Shown: positions 24,922-34,833 of the stretch, piece by piece
How positions within the stretch are numbered: the first letter of the stretch is position 1
Layout of the letters: each line of letters begins with the position of its first letter
DNA from: Hyphodiscus hymeniophilus
Lineage: Eukaryota; Ascomycota; Leotiomycetes; Helotiales; Hyphodiscaceae
Reading direction: 5' to 3'
DNA length: 64,000 nucleotides
Assembly: GCA_016508695.1 (NCBI GenBank)
Contig: VNKQ01000017.1
Coordinates: 496,001 to 560,000 of the forward strand
Notes under the pieces: generated by a model
The model's input: the letters and a program-made list of their open reading frames with translations, nothing else
Told to the model about the DNA's origin: nothing
Databases searched by the model: none
Translations under genes and position numbers: made by a program

Positions 24922-26069
24922 GGTGCGCGGTTAGTGCTGTTACCGGTAGGACAGTGTTTTGTTTATTTGTCTATCTATGGCTGGTCCTGGCGTACGGCGA
25001 AATAAGATGGATGGGTCGAGATAAAATCAAGTGAGATACCTTAGATTTAGATACCACATTACGAATTTACGACTGTTCACATCTCATGGATTCGATACAG
25101 GTACAAATTTCTTTTTAATCGTGGGCGATTGTTGTGTAAGCAACGAAGCCTGCTTTTTTCCTGGCAATGTGCGGTCTGGAAATCGGCATTTAGTTGTGTT
25201 GTCTTTGACGACAGTATGACAGCGCTAAAAGGAGTATACTGTAAGGCGTGAGTCCTCGAAGATATCAGTTGCATTTTAGCGACTATAACATGCAAGTATT
25301 ACCGTTTCCTTTTACTTTTGTAGATATGGCCAAGTTGGAAAACAGAAGCATATCGAAACTAGGCAGGTTTTGAGACATAGAGGAGCCATTGGAGATGATA
25401 GAAGGGTTCGTGTTCCTAGTACTGGAAGACAGGAAATATGAAGATCAAGTTCACTTGAATTGGCGAAACTTTTCTCGTACTTAAGCTCAAAATTTCAGAC
25501 TTCCTCCCTGCTGGTAGCATATCCTGGGAAAAACGATGGCTCCGACATCTCTCTCGATGAAGCAGAAGGTAAGCTCGATTCTTGGCGCTGAAAATAACGT
25601 TCCTTCCGGTACCCATGGGCCAATGCAATCAAAGCCAGTTCGTTGCGCTTGTTTCACAAAGGATGAGTGTGATCTCTCCCTGTAAGATAGGACTGCCCAC
25701 TCGATCGGCTTCATTTAGTTGGGAATGTGATAGAAAAGAGAAAAGACGTGCGGAGATTTGGAGGTTGTTGAAACGAGCATTGCTTGCTCTACAGCCACAA
25801 TACAAGGAGCCTTGGCGCCCTACATTCACGCTACAGTACTGTAGTGGAACCGAAGCCCCCTGAAATCACCAACGTCAGTCCATCATGATCATTTTCAACC
25901 ACTGCAATGACTGTCTCGCGCATCGACTTTCCGGCGTCTGGCACACTTTTTCGAGTCACTGACTCATAAACTTGAAGCTTTGCTTGCGAGACAGTTCGAA
26001 CTTGTTGATTTTCTATCGCTGGACTTTGCTATGATGACCTCCAGTGCTCTATTGAATTATGTGCGCCCA
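24922..26069. other. intergenic region, no supported gene
   Basis: About 1.15 kb between the mannanase and the interrupted minus-strand gene. Overlapping frames on both strands (25416-25863) are short. One plus-strand piece near 25965-26085 reads as helical protein-like sequence (THKLEALLARQFELVDFL) but has no start or domain and is flanked by stops. I cannot support a gene. Confidence 0.4.
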
Positions 26070-27485
26070 CTACGAAGTCCGCCTTAGCCTCTCCCCTTGG
26101 CCACGGTGCCACTCATTTATAGTAAGTCCTGTGTGCAATCGGATTACAAGGCTCCAAAGGGCCTTTTCTAACCAATACTCAGGCCGAGCCAATAGCTCAC
26201 AGAACTCTCTAATCCGCATTGCCCACAGTTCACGGGTTCTAGTTTCTACCAAGCCATCGCTTCTTTCTTTCCAATCCTCTAGGATCTCCCAGAGGAGACA
26301 GACTGCAGGCACAACTTCTTCAGGTCTACCAGAGAATAGGACATGCCGTGTATGATACAGGTCGTTCAAAGTGAACTGAGATGGCGTCGGGAACCTTTGT
26401 CGAAGGTGGGGATGGCTTTCGAGATATTCCTGGAGATAAACACACCACTCATACAGGCCTTGTCGGTACAGAAATGACAGTCTATCGTATTGGGCATAAT
26501 CATGTACCCCTCTTGCGTTCATTGCTTGTACCACACAACGGAGTGGATCAGACGCCATCAGGTCTTGCAGGCCTATCCTCGTGGCTGTATTGGAGGGGCT
26601 GGGCCTAAGGTGTAACGCATCAGGGACCGGCGATTCCTATCCCATCGGCATAAGCAAATTGTCTTGTGATGGGACTTCGGGAATTTGTGTGAATACCTGA
26701 TTATGCTGAGGAGCGTGACGCTCTAAGCGAGGAACCCGGCGCCTTCGGTATTCTGTTGCACGCGTAGGTTCCTCTTCCTCGTCATGACAACCGTTCCCTT
26801 CACCTCGAATCCTACGTATTTCTTCCGCGGGGTTTCGTGGTGGTCTCCTGCCCCACCCGAATGAGTAACGTGGCACTTCCTCGAGTCCAATAGATGAAGC
26901 TTGACGAGCTGCAGAATCGTTTGAGTGATCGTCCTCCTCACTTGCAGTATTAGGCTCAACGAGGGATTCATTCCTGTTATCTATGCGGATAGGTGCTCGA
27001 TGGGTACCTGGCGTTGCCGTTCTCGGAACCGAACGCCAAGCAGATTGTGTAAGATTTGAAATGGTCCTGGCAGCATCAATTTCAGGGGACTCTATCGTCA
27101 CGGCACCAAATAGGGACGAGTACGTCGGGAAGGGGATGTCGTCCATCACGGGCGAGTGCTGGGCGACTGAAGCTATTGGTCCGGTTACGGGAATATCTTG
27201 ACGATTGGGGGAGGTGATTGATCTCAGGAGCAGATCTTCGAGGTTGCTGGGAAGCATAGAGTCCATAGTAATGGCACCAGAGCTAAAGTCTGGGAGTAGG
27301 GGGCCATGAATTGCTGATAGATCTTCTTGCGCAATTCCAGTGTTCAATAGTCGGCCCGGCATGGTGATAAATTGAGTATTTGAAATGTTGTCAGAGAACG
27401 GACGACAGTGGTAGGCGAGGTCATAAATATAGTAGAGAAAAAATCCTAAAGCCACTGGCATCTCCTCAGTAGCTATCATTTTCAC
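26070..27485 (-). pseudogene. hypothetical protein gene interrupted by one in-frame stop
   Basis: Two minus-strand open stretches, 27485-26637 (282 codons) and 26558-26070 (162 codons), are in the same frame. They are separated only by a TAG at 26639-26637 followed by about 26 open codons. The first part is disordered, acidic and basic by turns (EEDDHSNDSAARQ, YRRRRVPRLERH), with a better start perhaps at 27362 (MPGRLLNTG). The second part is helical and Trp-rich (GLYEWCVYLQEYLESHP, CLLWEILEDWKERSDG). I found no GT-AG intron with matching phase across the stop. Only a poor GTCACG donor at 26719 would fit, with an acceptor at 26585. It may be a nonsense-disrupted gene, two genes, or a sequence error. 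The family is not recognised. Confidence 0.45.
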
Positions 27486-27715
27486 AGCCGTTTTTCTAAA
27501 CTAAGATCACACTGAACCATACTGACATCTTTCTGGGCCATCATGTAATGCTACCGTCTCTCCCAATGGCTCGCCAGACCCAATTAGGAAAAGGGGGGCT
27601 TCGGTGTAAAGAAATTCCGCCGATATGTATGCACGGCCCAAAAATAAGTTGCTCGTTCCACCTGATCAATCAAAATTAAGGTATCAAGTCTTCACCTTTT
27701 CGCAAACCATAGACC

Positions 27716-29158
27716 ATGGACCCTCCAGCCCTATTACCTTCGACTATCACACGTATTGTGACCCTCGCAGAGTTCAAGCCCATCGCCTCGTCCCGCGCCT
27801 GGGTGTCAATCCCAAATCCCAATGGACTACCCCTCATCGCGACCGCCACCTCTGATAAAACCGTACGAGTCTACTCGCTGAAAAACTTCACGCTCCACTC
27901 GACACTAGAAGGCGGACACTCGAGATCTGTCAGATCAGTAGCGTGGAAACCGGCGGTCAAGAATGATGGTGTATTGAGCTTGGCGACGGGGAGTTTTGAT
28001 GCGACAATGGGGATCTGGAGGCGGAGGGAAGCTCTGGGAGAGCGTGGCGGGGTTTTGAATACCGATTTTGAGGGGGTCGGTCAAGATGGGGACTTGGAGG
28101 TTGAGGTTCTGGCTGATGGGGAAGTAAAGGAGCCGTTACAATTGAGAAATGCGAAGGACGACGTAGAATCTGATTCGGAGGAAGATTGGGAGTTTGCTAT
28201 TGTGCTTGAGGGTCATGACTCGGAACTAAAGAATGTGGCTTACTCCCCGTCGGGCCAATGGCTTGCCAGTTGCTCAAGGGATAAGAGTATTTGGATTTGG
28301 GAGGAGGTGGGAGAGGAGGGGGAGGACGAGTTTGAAACGATTGCCGTCTTGCAAGAGCACACAGCTGATGTCAAATGTGTTTGCTGGCGGAAAGACGACG
28401 GAAATGGGGAGGTTCTAGCTAGCGCAAGTTACGATGATACGATACGGCTATGGAAGGAAGTGGATGGAGAGGGAGAATGGGGCTGTTTCGCAGTTTTGGA
28501 AGGACATGAAGGGACAGTATGGTGTTTAGATTGGGAACCAGAGGTCAGCCTGAAAATGTTCCATGATGCCGAAACAGAACTTGCCGAAGCTCCACGAATA
28601 CCTCGTCTAATGTCCTGCTCTGCGGATTCTACAATCCGAGTCTGGACTCTCGCACCTGCAGCCCCGGCCCCGAACAAGCCCTCATATTTCAACCCCACCA
28701 TACCAAGCACCATGCGAGCTCCTCCCGCCGACGAAAAGTGGGAGTGCACGGCCACTCTTCCCAAAGCCCACGATCTGCCCATATACTCAGTCTCTTGGAG
28801 TAAGAAGACCGGACGGGTTGTATCCACGGGTGGTGATGGGAAAATAGCAGTGTATGAAGAGCGAACAAAAGGAAGAACGAAAGTGGGAGGCGAGGTCGAA
28901 CGGGAATGGGTTGTTCTGGCAGTCTTACAGGGCGGACACGGCGCATATGAAATTAATCACGCGACTTGGTGCACGAGATTCGATTCAGGGAAAACGAAAG
29001 ACGATGAAGAGATTGTGGTTACAACAGGAGATGATGGTGTTGTGAGGGCTTGGGCTCTCGAGGAAGAAAATGTTGTCGCAGCCGTGAGAGAAACCGTGCC
29101 CGAGAATAGCACGATAGAAGAGAAAGTTGATGGGGTGATGAGGGGGCTATCGTTATGA
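27716..29158 (+). CDS. CIA1: cytosolic iron-sulfur assembly protein 1 (WD40)
   Basis: The WD40 platform of the cytosolic Fe-S targeting complex (with Met18 and Cia2), which delivers clusters to nuclear and cytosolic apoproteins. A single exon encodes 480 aa. Seven propeller blades can be followed: near 25-60 (LIATATSDKTVRVYSL), 65-110 (GGHSRSVRSVAW, DATMGIW), 160-205 (GHDSELKNVAYSPSGQWLA, CSRDKSIWIW), 210-255 (HTADVKCVCW, SYDDTIRLWKEV), 260-310 (GHEGTVWCLDW, SADSTIRVW), 335-380 (LPIYSVSWSKKTGRV) and 400-460. Family-typical acidic insertions lie between blades 2 and 3. The reported Arg-containing blade pattern fits Ciao1 better than generic WD40 proteins. It is tandem-convergent with the downstream regulator remnant. 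Confidence 0.88.
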   Translation: MDPPALLPSTITRIVTLAEFKPIASSRAWVSIPNPNGLPLIATATSDKTVRVYSLKNFTLHSTLEGGHSRSVRSVAWKPAVKNDGVLSLATGSFDATMGIWRRREALGERGGVLNTDFEGVGQDGDLEVEVLADGEVKEPLQLRNAKDDVESDSEEDWEFAIVLEGHDSELKNVAYSPSGQWLASCSRDKSIWIWEEVGEEGEDEFETIAVLQEHTADVKCVCWRKDDGNGEVLASASYDDTIRLWKEVDGEGEWGCFAVLEGHEGTVWCLDWEPEVSLKMFHDAETELAEAPRIPRLMSCSADSTIRVWTLAPAAPAPNKPSYFNPTIPSTMRAPPADEKWECTATLPKAHDLPIYSVSWSKKTGRVVSTGGDGKIAVYEERTKGRTKVGGEVEREWVVLAVLQGGHGAYEINHATWCTRFDSGKTKDDEEIVVTTGDDGVVRAWALEEENVVAAVRETVPENSTIEEKVDGVMRGLSL

Positions 29159-29403
29159 TGACAATGGTTTATGATTGTTTGAAATGGAATGGACTGTGGG
29201 ATAGATTTTCTACATCAGGTGCATAGCGATTGGCGCAAAGGCAGCATGGAACTTGTGACACCTTAGAAAGAGGTCATATATCAAATGGAACGGTACCTTG
29301 ATGAAAAATAACACCTTACGAGCCATTTTCTTCAGTGCCAAATTCGCCCGGGACCAATATCGAGTACAGTAGATACGCAAGATAAAACGACTCGCCAGGG
29401 AAG

Positions 29404-31439
29404 TCAACATCCATCATATGCTACCAAACCTTCCCAAGGCATACTCGTTTCCAAATCCCTGTTGAACACCTTGATCTTTTCATAGTTTCTTGAGGACTCA
29501 TAGTATGCTGCAGCAAGTGGATCAGGAGGCGGCTTCATTCCTTTGATCTCGCGCTGGAAGATGAGAGAGCGAAGGAGTGCGTCTTTCTCATACCGGTGGC
29601 CGCGAGACTTATCTGTAGTCTTTCATCAGTTAACTACGCCAACAATTTTTCACTTGGCATAGTACCAAACAGTGTAAACTCAGTCTTGAGAGTTCCCAGA
29701 CTTTTAATGACATCGCAATCTCGACCGAACATCGCAAAGACATCATCAACCAACCAATTAAGTCTCAGAGGCGATGTCGACCCGAAAAGTCCGGAATAGA
29801 TAGACACAATCATGTCATACAGCTGTTTAGCAAGCTGCGGCCCAATTGTTTTGTGGTCCTTGGAAAACCTTGTATCAATAGTCTCGCGGTACATAAGTAG
29901 CAACAGCCACAAGCATGTCCAAAGTGGGACCATGTTACATTTTCCGGGGCCTTTTGAGCCAAAGATGAGTTGCTGGAGCTGTGAAAGCATTTCGACCTCA
30001 AGATCGATGATCCCTCGAGAGACGACGACGGCGAGTTGTATATGGACAGCAACAGAAGCGTATTTCTCCGGCTCGGAGGGATGATCTCGAGGGATCCTAA
30101 GAACCCGCGACCGAACGACCTGGAGAGCTGTAACGCGGACTGCTTTGCGAACTAGTTCTTTCTGCCATTTAAGTTAGTTCGGTTCTCAAGCAAAAGGAAA
30201 AGTGGTTATGATAAACGGATTTGAGGAAGCTCACGAGAGGCAGATCTGTGGGACTTTCGTAGTACTTTCGTGCAAAATGGATGATTGAAGCCCGGAACCA
30301 CCCAAAAGATTCATGCACAGGGTATGAGAATATGGTATCCATCGCCCAAGCCTCAATCTCGGAAATGTTGGGTAAAGAGCTGCTCGGTATGGCGTAACAT
30401 GGCGGCTGGACACCTCTCGAGACTCGGAGTAGTGAACGAAGAGGGTGTGCTCCTCTGGCTGGCGAGGAGCAAATGACTGAATTGATATTTCTAAAGGAGA
30501 AGCCCACTTGCATGGTGCGAACAGCTTCGTGTATGGCAGTCTTCCTTCTACATCAGGTGCAACCAGATCGCCGTTGCTGTTACAGATGCTTTTTAGGAAT
30601 ATCTTTACCGTCCATGGGCTCCCCAACAACGGAGTTATTTGATTCTCCAGCCATTGGAGATCTGAACAGCGATGCCAAAGATCTACTAAAAGTGAGAAGC
30701 GAAGCTTCTAGTCTTAAGAGTTTGTAGTACCTGATGTGAATCGAACGTGAAGTAGGTTCTGGCGAACACAGAGCAACTGTCCTAATTTCGGATCGCCGGA
30801 AGCTTTGATACACGATGGGCAAGGAAAATCGAGCTTGCACTGATTTTTGTGAGATAGTAGACAACAACGTGGGGAAATTCAGGGACCCACCGGCGATTTG
30901 GTCAATTTACATCTAATGCATGCTCCCACTTTTCGTATTTGGGAGACTTCCTTTCGGCGCTCCGAAGAGAATTTCCTCCGTTTTCTTCTCGGCGACGCGA
31001 GCAGGGGACCTCCCTCAAAATCGTGCAAGTACTCTTCAAACCCCATCTGGCTTTGTGCTAAGTCGATGGAAAAGGTGGTTTGGGACTCACTCGATAGACG
31101 CTTCCGAGAGTGCGCGGCAGAAGCACCAACACCACCTTGACCTGCCAACATCGTTCGGGTTGAGATGATCGGTGTTACTGAAGAGATAGCAGCGTTCAGC
31201 ACATGGGGTGAAGTACTTGTATCAGAGCCGATATCGACGCGTCCGTTCATGCCCTAAGTGTTTGTGTTGAGAAGACCGTCAACTGCGAACGATCCCAGAT
31301 CCGGCCAGTCAAGATACTCGAACATTGAAGTGTCGTCGAGGATGATCTGCGCTTCAAGATCCGGCAGCGTTGCAAAGAGATCCAAAAACCCTGCTTCGAA
31401 TGCATAACTTCTCCAGTAAGGCTCAGACATGTCTGCCAC
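29404..31439 (-). pseudogene. decayed Zn-cluster transcription factor, tandem paralogue of the next gene
   Basis: Reconstructed exons on the minus strand are 31439-30891, 30839-30731, 30685-30235, 30161-29666 and 29612-29404, matching the intact neighbour in order. The zinc cluster reads CIRCKLTKSPC then CPSC and a final Cys. Blocks shared with the neighbour include CYAIP, ARKYYES, LPL before an intron, FG then KG, VPLWTCLWLL and the end exon (DKSRGHRYEKDALL). Exon 4 is 496 nt in both genes. Two faults are visible: a TAG at 31256-31254 in the N-terminal acidic part, and an apparent one-base loss in exon 3 near 30401-30420. Exon 3 is 451 nt against 452 nt in the paralogue. No intron with correct phase explains the shift. 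If both are real it is a pseudogene; a start at 31250 would avoid only the first. Confidence 0.7.
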
Positions 31440-31764
31440 ACTTTCTCAACCACAAAGCACTGGCAAGGCTGCGATAGGTTGTCAAATTAGAGTAGGAATT
31501 ATTTTGAAGAGACAATGACCCCGATGGACAACTGATGACTTGACCAAGAGGAAAGGCCGAAGACCAGCTTTTATGAGCTTTCGATGAGGCTGGCCTAGAT
31601 GTCCCGGTGGACTCGATGAGGAAGGATTACGGGTAAAAGAGAAGGCAGCCAATCAACACAAACAGGCCACGCCACCGAACCTCCCGGTGAGCCCAATGCG
31701 ATTTCGGTCATGTGTCTCTTGCTGTATTGTTCTCTTCAGTTGGCCGACTCGGGCTAAGGTCGAG
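31440..31764. other. spacer between the tandem regulator copies
   Basis: About 325 nt between the start side of the decayed copy and the stop codon of the intact copy. It is presumably the promoter of the former and the 3' end of the latter. No repeats flank the copies that would explain the duplication. Confidence 0.45.
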
Positions 31765-33895
31765 TTACGTAGTCACGTATGGCAGGCGAGTGGCCTCTTG
31801 AATCGCTGCTTGTCCGAGCTTCTTCTCATGCTCGAAGATCATCGTGCGAATAATTTTATCGTGAGGCTTTTGGAAGTCTTTGTACCCCTTATCTGATCAG
31901 AATATGTGTCAGTTGTGTTTTTGAAGAAAAAGTTAGGGAGCTGACGATAGTGAAGGTGGCTAACATATCTCATCCATCTCAGTCTTGATGACACCCAGAC
32001 GCTCGATAACTTTGTGGTCTCGGCCGAACTTTTCAAATACGTCTGCTTTAAGGAAGTTGTGCCACAGAGGCGTCGAGGATCTAAACAAAGTCGAATAAAT
32101 CGAGATAAGCATATTGTACATGTGTTGGGACAATTCGAGGTAGCTGTCTCGATTTCGCCTTGATGACCAGTGAACAATGGTTCGTCGGTAAGTCAGCATC
32201 AAAAGCCAAAGGCAGGTCCAGATTGGCACTTCGTTCTGTGCTCCTCGTCCCTTTTGACCGAAAATGAGGGGTTGGAGTTGTGCTAGAATATCGTACTCAA
32301 GGGCCTCGATGCCATAGGCAAGGATACTCGCTATTTGCTTGTGCACAGCTTTGGAAGCATATATAGTAGGTTCATCCATAGTCATTTTCGGCTGTGGGAG
32401 CGCTGAGCACCATATCCCGTGGAGGCAACTCAGTCGCACTGCCTGGTGCATAAGGCTTTTCTATCAACAAATGGTTAGAAGAGAATATGGGGGAGCTTGA
32501 TGTCAGTTTGAGGACAAAAACGCACAAGAGGTAGCGCCACTTCACACTCATAGTATCTGCGGGCAAGAGACATGAAAGAGCCCTGAAGCCCCTCGTCGAA
32601 GATTGACCGTCGTTCAAATCGAGTTGAGTCCAGTGCCCATTGAGAAAGCTGCTCAAGGGTTGGTATCGACTCCGCTGGAATAGCATAGTATGATGGGGGA
32701 GTCAGAACTGTTTTCTTGCTTTCTGCCAGCGTCACATTTAGATTGTGTTTGATCTCTCGGCCCAGTGGAGGTTCGAAATCCTGCACCACGATTTGCAGAG
32801 GCTGTGCTGGAATCCAGGGTCCATCATGGCCTCCATCCCAGGCGAAGTCCTTGAACTTAAAATAAGCGCTGATCCTGTAAAGATTGACAAGAGATAGGTC
32901 GATAAATCGTCTTGGTCCTTGGAGGGCTGGGATATTTCTCTTTAACCAACGGATATCGTGCCTAGAGTCCCATAAATCTACCACAATTAGCTGGATACAG
33001 AAAAGCGTTCGAAATAATCACCTAATTTCAAAGAACCACGACGAACATCCAGCAGCTTCTCACGATTACAGAGCGCTTGGCTGAGATATGGATCTCTAAA
33101 GTGTTTCGTGCACTTGTCACACGTCGTTCCCGCGCTGCACTACATGGAGTGAGTGGTGGCCTTGAGAGGAGTTGAAGGCCTTCCTACAGGTATTTTCAAA
33201 ATTTTGCATCTTATGCAAGCTCCTACTTGTCTAACCCGGCCAACTTCCATTCGGCGCCTTGTTTCATATGGCCGTCTGCGTCTCTTTTCTGTTTGGAAAG
33301 ATTGAGGTCCCATAAACTCTAATTCTAATTAGATGAGGGAGTTAGTAACTGCTTTGAGTGGGAGGGTATGCCACCAAGGCATATGTCAACAGCATCTAGC
33401 GAGACCGACCCAATCATGAGATTTTGTTCTCCTGAATCACTTACGGTAGTCCTCTATTCTTCTCTTCGATCTTTTCAGTATTGATTGGGCAGGCTTAGAG
33501 GCCCCGTGAGCAGGATAAGTGCAGGACTCGTCTGAGGTCGGAGGAGTTGCCAATCCTGACGAAGAGGAGGTGGTTCTCGACTCCGACTTATGAACGGCAT
33601 CATAGGAGACTGCCACATCGAGTTCATTTGGGACACTTAAGTGACATGTATTTGAGCCAAATAAGACGGCAGGGGTATCCAGCCAAAGGTCGTTACCAAG
33701 AAACACATCCATGACTGAAGAAATTGGGCCATGCAATGATGGAATATCGTCCTCCATCCACAAGTCACCGCCGGCCATTATTTCCAAATCAAGAAACGCA
33801 AAGGGATCTGTACAGCCTGGCCTTGGCTCTTCGTAGCGTTGGCCTTGGAAATTGAAGTCCCATCCATGAGAGTCAAAGTTGAAACCGTCGGCCAT
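31765..33895 (-). CDS. Zn-cluster transcription factor with atypical spacing
   Basis: A putative fungal regulator of 581 aa with six exons: 33895-33445, 33288-33188, 33139-33022, 32977-32526, 32460-31965 and 31892-31765, all in phase. The N-terminal 150 residues are acidic (MADGFNFDSHGWDF, DLEIMAGGDLWMEDD), possibly an activation domain placed before the DNA-binding domain. A basic run (KRRRRPYETRRR) precedes the zinc cluster CIRCKILKIPC-x5-C-DK-C-x13-C. The final loop of 13 residues is longer than the 6-9 of canonical Zn2Cys6 proteins. The C-terminal half holds family blocks SYYAIPAESIP, LARRYYECE and VPIWTCLWLLMLTYR. An N-terminal extension from GTG at 33955 is unlikely. Targets are unknown. 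The family seems to be the poorly described group with an N-terminal acidic region and C-terminal helical domain. Confidence 0.8.
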
Positions 33896-34833
33896 TGAGA
33901 AAAGTATCTCAAATGAGGCTTGGAGACAGGACAAGGCTAGGAGAAAGTTAATCACTGAGTGAGATCAGGACTATGAGGTAATAAGTAGTGCGAGTTCGTA
34001 ATTGGCAGAGAGAAAATGAATGGGTTGCAGAGCTGCCCAAGCCCGAAAGGAAAGACATCGACTTCATATGTAGGCAAGGACAAGACTGTGAGGAGTCGAG
34101 GTTGGCTTACTCAAGCTCGGTGTGAACCAAAAAGGACTAGCCAGAAGGATGAAGTTTTGAGAAACAGGGCAACGAATTGCGAGACTGTATGTGTGAATTG
34201 AGGCGCCACCGTATTGTGTTCGGTGAGACCACTTTAAGACGGTTTGATATGCTTCCCTCGACAATTCTGTCGTTTTGCCGGGCAGCAGCATTGACACATT
34301 TATGTGATCCAGGATTCGTTCATAGCATGACCAAGCGCATTTGGTCCTCTTCAAATCATCCTGAAGGCGCAAAGCTGGTGGGCCGAGTCGCATTTGTCCA
34401 TCGGGATCTGCCGAGCCAAGATGGAGAGAAGCGTTTGGACAGAGCCTGAGAAGTGGGAGTTGATGCCTGTACTGTACTTTTTGATATAATAATTAATCAT
34501 CGACAGCGCACAATGAAATTGAGATGGAGATGGAGATGGAGAGACATAGGGAAACTTCACTCTGATGAAATTTGCGTGACGAGGAAAGAGGAGTGTTGAT
34601 CGGTAGAAGCAAGTCGTGACTCCTGTGACGACAAACGGAGGAGGGGCGGACTTTGGCGCAAAAATTCTGCCCCGCGATCGCTCCATGCCTGAGTATCCAG
34701 ATCGCAACCCCACCTACATGCGACTCATCCTGAATCTACAGGATTGTCTTCTCCAGTTACACTCAAAAAAGGTACGTTATCCGGCCAATCGACCATAACA
34801 TTGAGGACTAACAACTATCCTGCAGAGACAAGA
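33896..34833. promoter_or_regulatory. divergent promoter region, regulator / adenylosuccinate synthetase
   Basis: About 940 nt between divergent starts. It contains a short GAGATG tandem repeat at 34521-34541. A 109-codon minus-strand frame (34064-34393) has no domain. A leader intron in the synthetase 5' UTR is possible: a good acceptor (atcctgcag) ends at about 34824, just before the start codon. Confidence 0.4.

Noticed and set aside
4951..25000. A secondary-metabolite gene cluster (oxidases, LaeA-like protein, regulator)
   Set aside because: No polyketide synthase, peptide synthetase, terpene cyclase or dedicated transporter is present, and housekeeping genes (MLH3, PRO3) are interspersed.
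30510..30560. A short 49-nt intron (gtgggc ... cgccag) to rescue the decayed regulator
   Set aside because: It shifts to the wrong frame and removes sequence aligned with the intact paralogue.
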